Part shown: piece after piece, positions 43,936 through 44,035 of the stretch
How the letters are laid out: every line of letters begins with the position of its first letter
How positions within the stretch are numbered: position 1 is the first letter of the stretch
Assembly: GCA_023663285.1 (NCBI GenBank)
Contig: JAMPHT010000002.1
Location: 70,932 to 114,966 of the forward strand
Reading direction: 5' to 3'
Source of the DNA: Bacillota bacterium
Lineage (GTDB): Bacteria; Bacillota; Clostridia; Lachnospirales; Lachnospiraceae
DNA: 44,035 nucleotides
Position numbers and translations under genes: made by a program
The notes under the pieces: generated by a model
Seen by the model: the letters and a program-made list of their open reading frames with translations, nothing else
Database searches by the model: none
What the model was told of the DNA's origin: nothing

Positions 43936-43963
43936 ATTATAGCACAAAATCACGATTTTGCAA
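43936..43963 (-). promoter_or_regulatory. Promoter with overlapping operator-like inverted repeat for the polysaccharide operon
   Basis: TTGCAA (43963-43958), a 16-bp spacer and TATAAT (43941-43936) on the minus strand. A perfect inverted repeat CAAAATC-AC-GATTTTG (43945-43960) fills the spacer and the edge of the -35, where a repressor would block polymerase. A second TTGCAA is spaced 3 bp upstream (TTGCAA-CAG-TTGCAA). No regulator gene for it is in the window. Confidence 0.6.
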
Positions 43964-44035
43964 CTGTTGCAATCAATTCATCAGGGTTGTTTCACGAAGC
44001 TTTTTAATAAGCGTGTGGTCAAATTTTTATCCCTG
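43964..44035. other. Upstream edge of the window
   Basis: The last 72 bases upstream of the operon promoter hold no gene start, stop or terminator that I can support. It contains an AT-rich stretch and the second TTGCAA (43967-43972 region). The next gene lies beyond the window. Confidence 0.5.

Noticed and set aside
43912-43953. Earlier ATG (43953) for the PqqD-like gene
   Set aside because: It lies upstream of the -10 box at 43936-43941 and would not be in the transcript.
1-44035. CRISPR arrays, tRNA or rRNA genes, insertion sequences, att sites
   Set aside because: No regularly spaced repeats, no tRNA cloverleaf or CCA end, no transposase or terminal inverted repeats were found on reading both strands.

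Overview
The window looks like the chromosome of a Gram-positive anaerobe of the Clostridia, most likely Lachnospiraceae. This rests on the mix of genes (fhs, an NfnAB-type transhydrogenase pair, SpoIIIE/FtsK, a DUF2194/PelF/PelG polysaccharide locus), on the strong Shine-Dalgarno sites and on the moderate GC content. The species cannot be fixed from the sequence. Nearly every gene is on the minus strand. No rRNA, tRNA, IS element or CRISPR array was seen.

Region 1 (1-4.7 kb): the tail of a plus-strand gene at the left edge, a membrane HD-GYP c-di-GMP phosphodiesterase gene with a long structured and terminator-bearing leader, then small genes, some AT-rich (a PBECR-like nuclease-fold protein, a 2H phosphoesterase, an unknown protein, a DUF4253 protein). 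Region 2 (4.2-12.7 kb): conserved housekeeping genes, namely rlmH, a zinc-ribbon membrane protein, nfnB and nfnA, fhs and ftsK. A 57-bp second copy of the nfnB 3' end and a frameshifted small ORF mark rearrangement around nfnAB. Region 3 (12.7-23.5 kb) is accessory: a PIN-domain gene broken by an internal deletion, an S26 peptidase, an ABC exporter, twin small proteins sharing an N-terminal leader, two paralogous AAA/PD-(D/E)XK proteins, the relic of a type III toxin-antitoxin locus, a hemerythrin-receiver signalling protein and a PqqD-HPr-kinase-like fusion.

Region 4 (23.4-44 kb) is a single minus-strand run of fifteen genes behind one clear promoter at 43.94 kb. It starts with a PqqD-like protein, continues with a Gram-positive Pel-type module (PelD-like c-di-GMP receptor fused to a degenerate SDR, PelE-like, DUF2194, PelF, PelG), then DUF2304, GT4, GT2, two DUF4874/DUF4832 proteins around a large membrane protein, a Stealth-type phosphotransferase, a flippase and a nucleotidyltransferase. 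The run probably makes, modifies and exports a cell-surface polysaccharide under c-di-GMP control.

The most interesting feature is the scattered set PqqD / PqqD-HPrK-like kinase / NTP_transf_5 nucleotidyltransferase / S26 peptidase / ABC exporter. It recalls the tailoring and export enzymes of phosphorylated lasso peptides, but no lasso cyclase or protease is present. The only visible candidate substrates are the two leader-bearing, CBM2-like beta-sandwich proteins at 15.8-16.7 kb. I infer that this is an uncharacterised leader-dependent export (and perhaps phospho-glycosylation) system tied to a Pel-like surface polymer.
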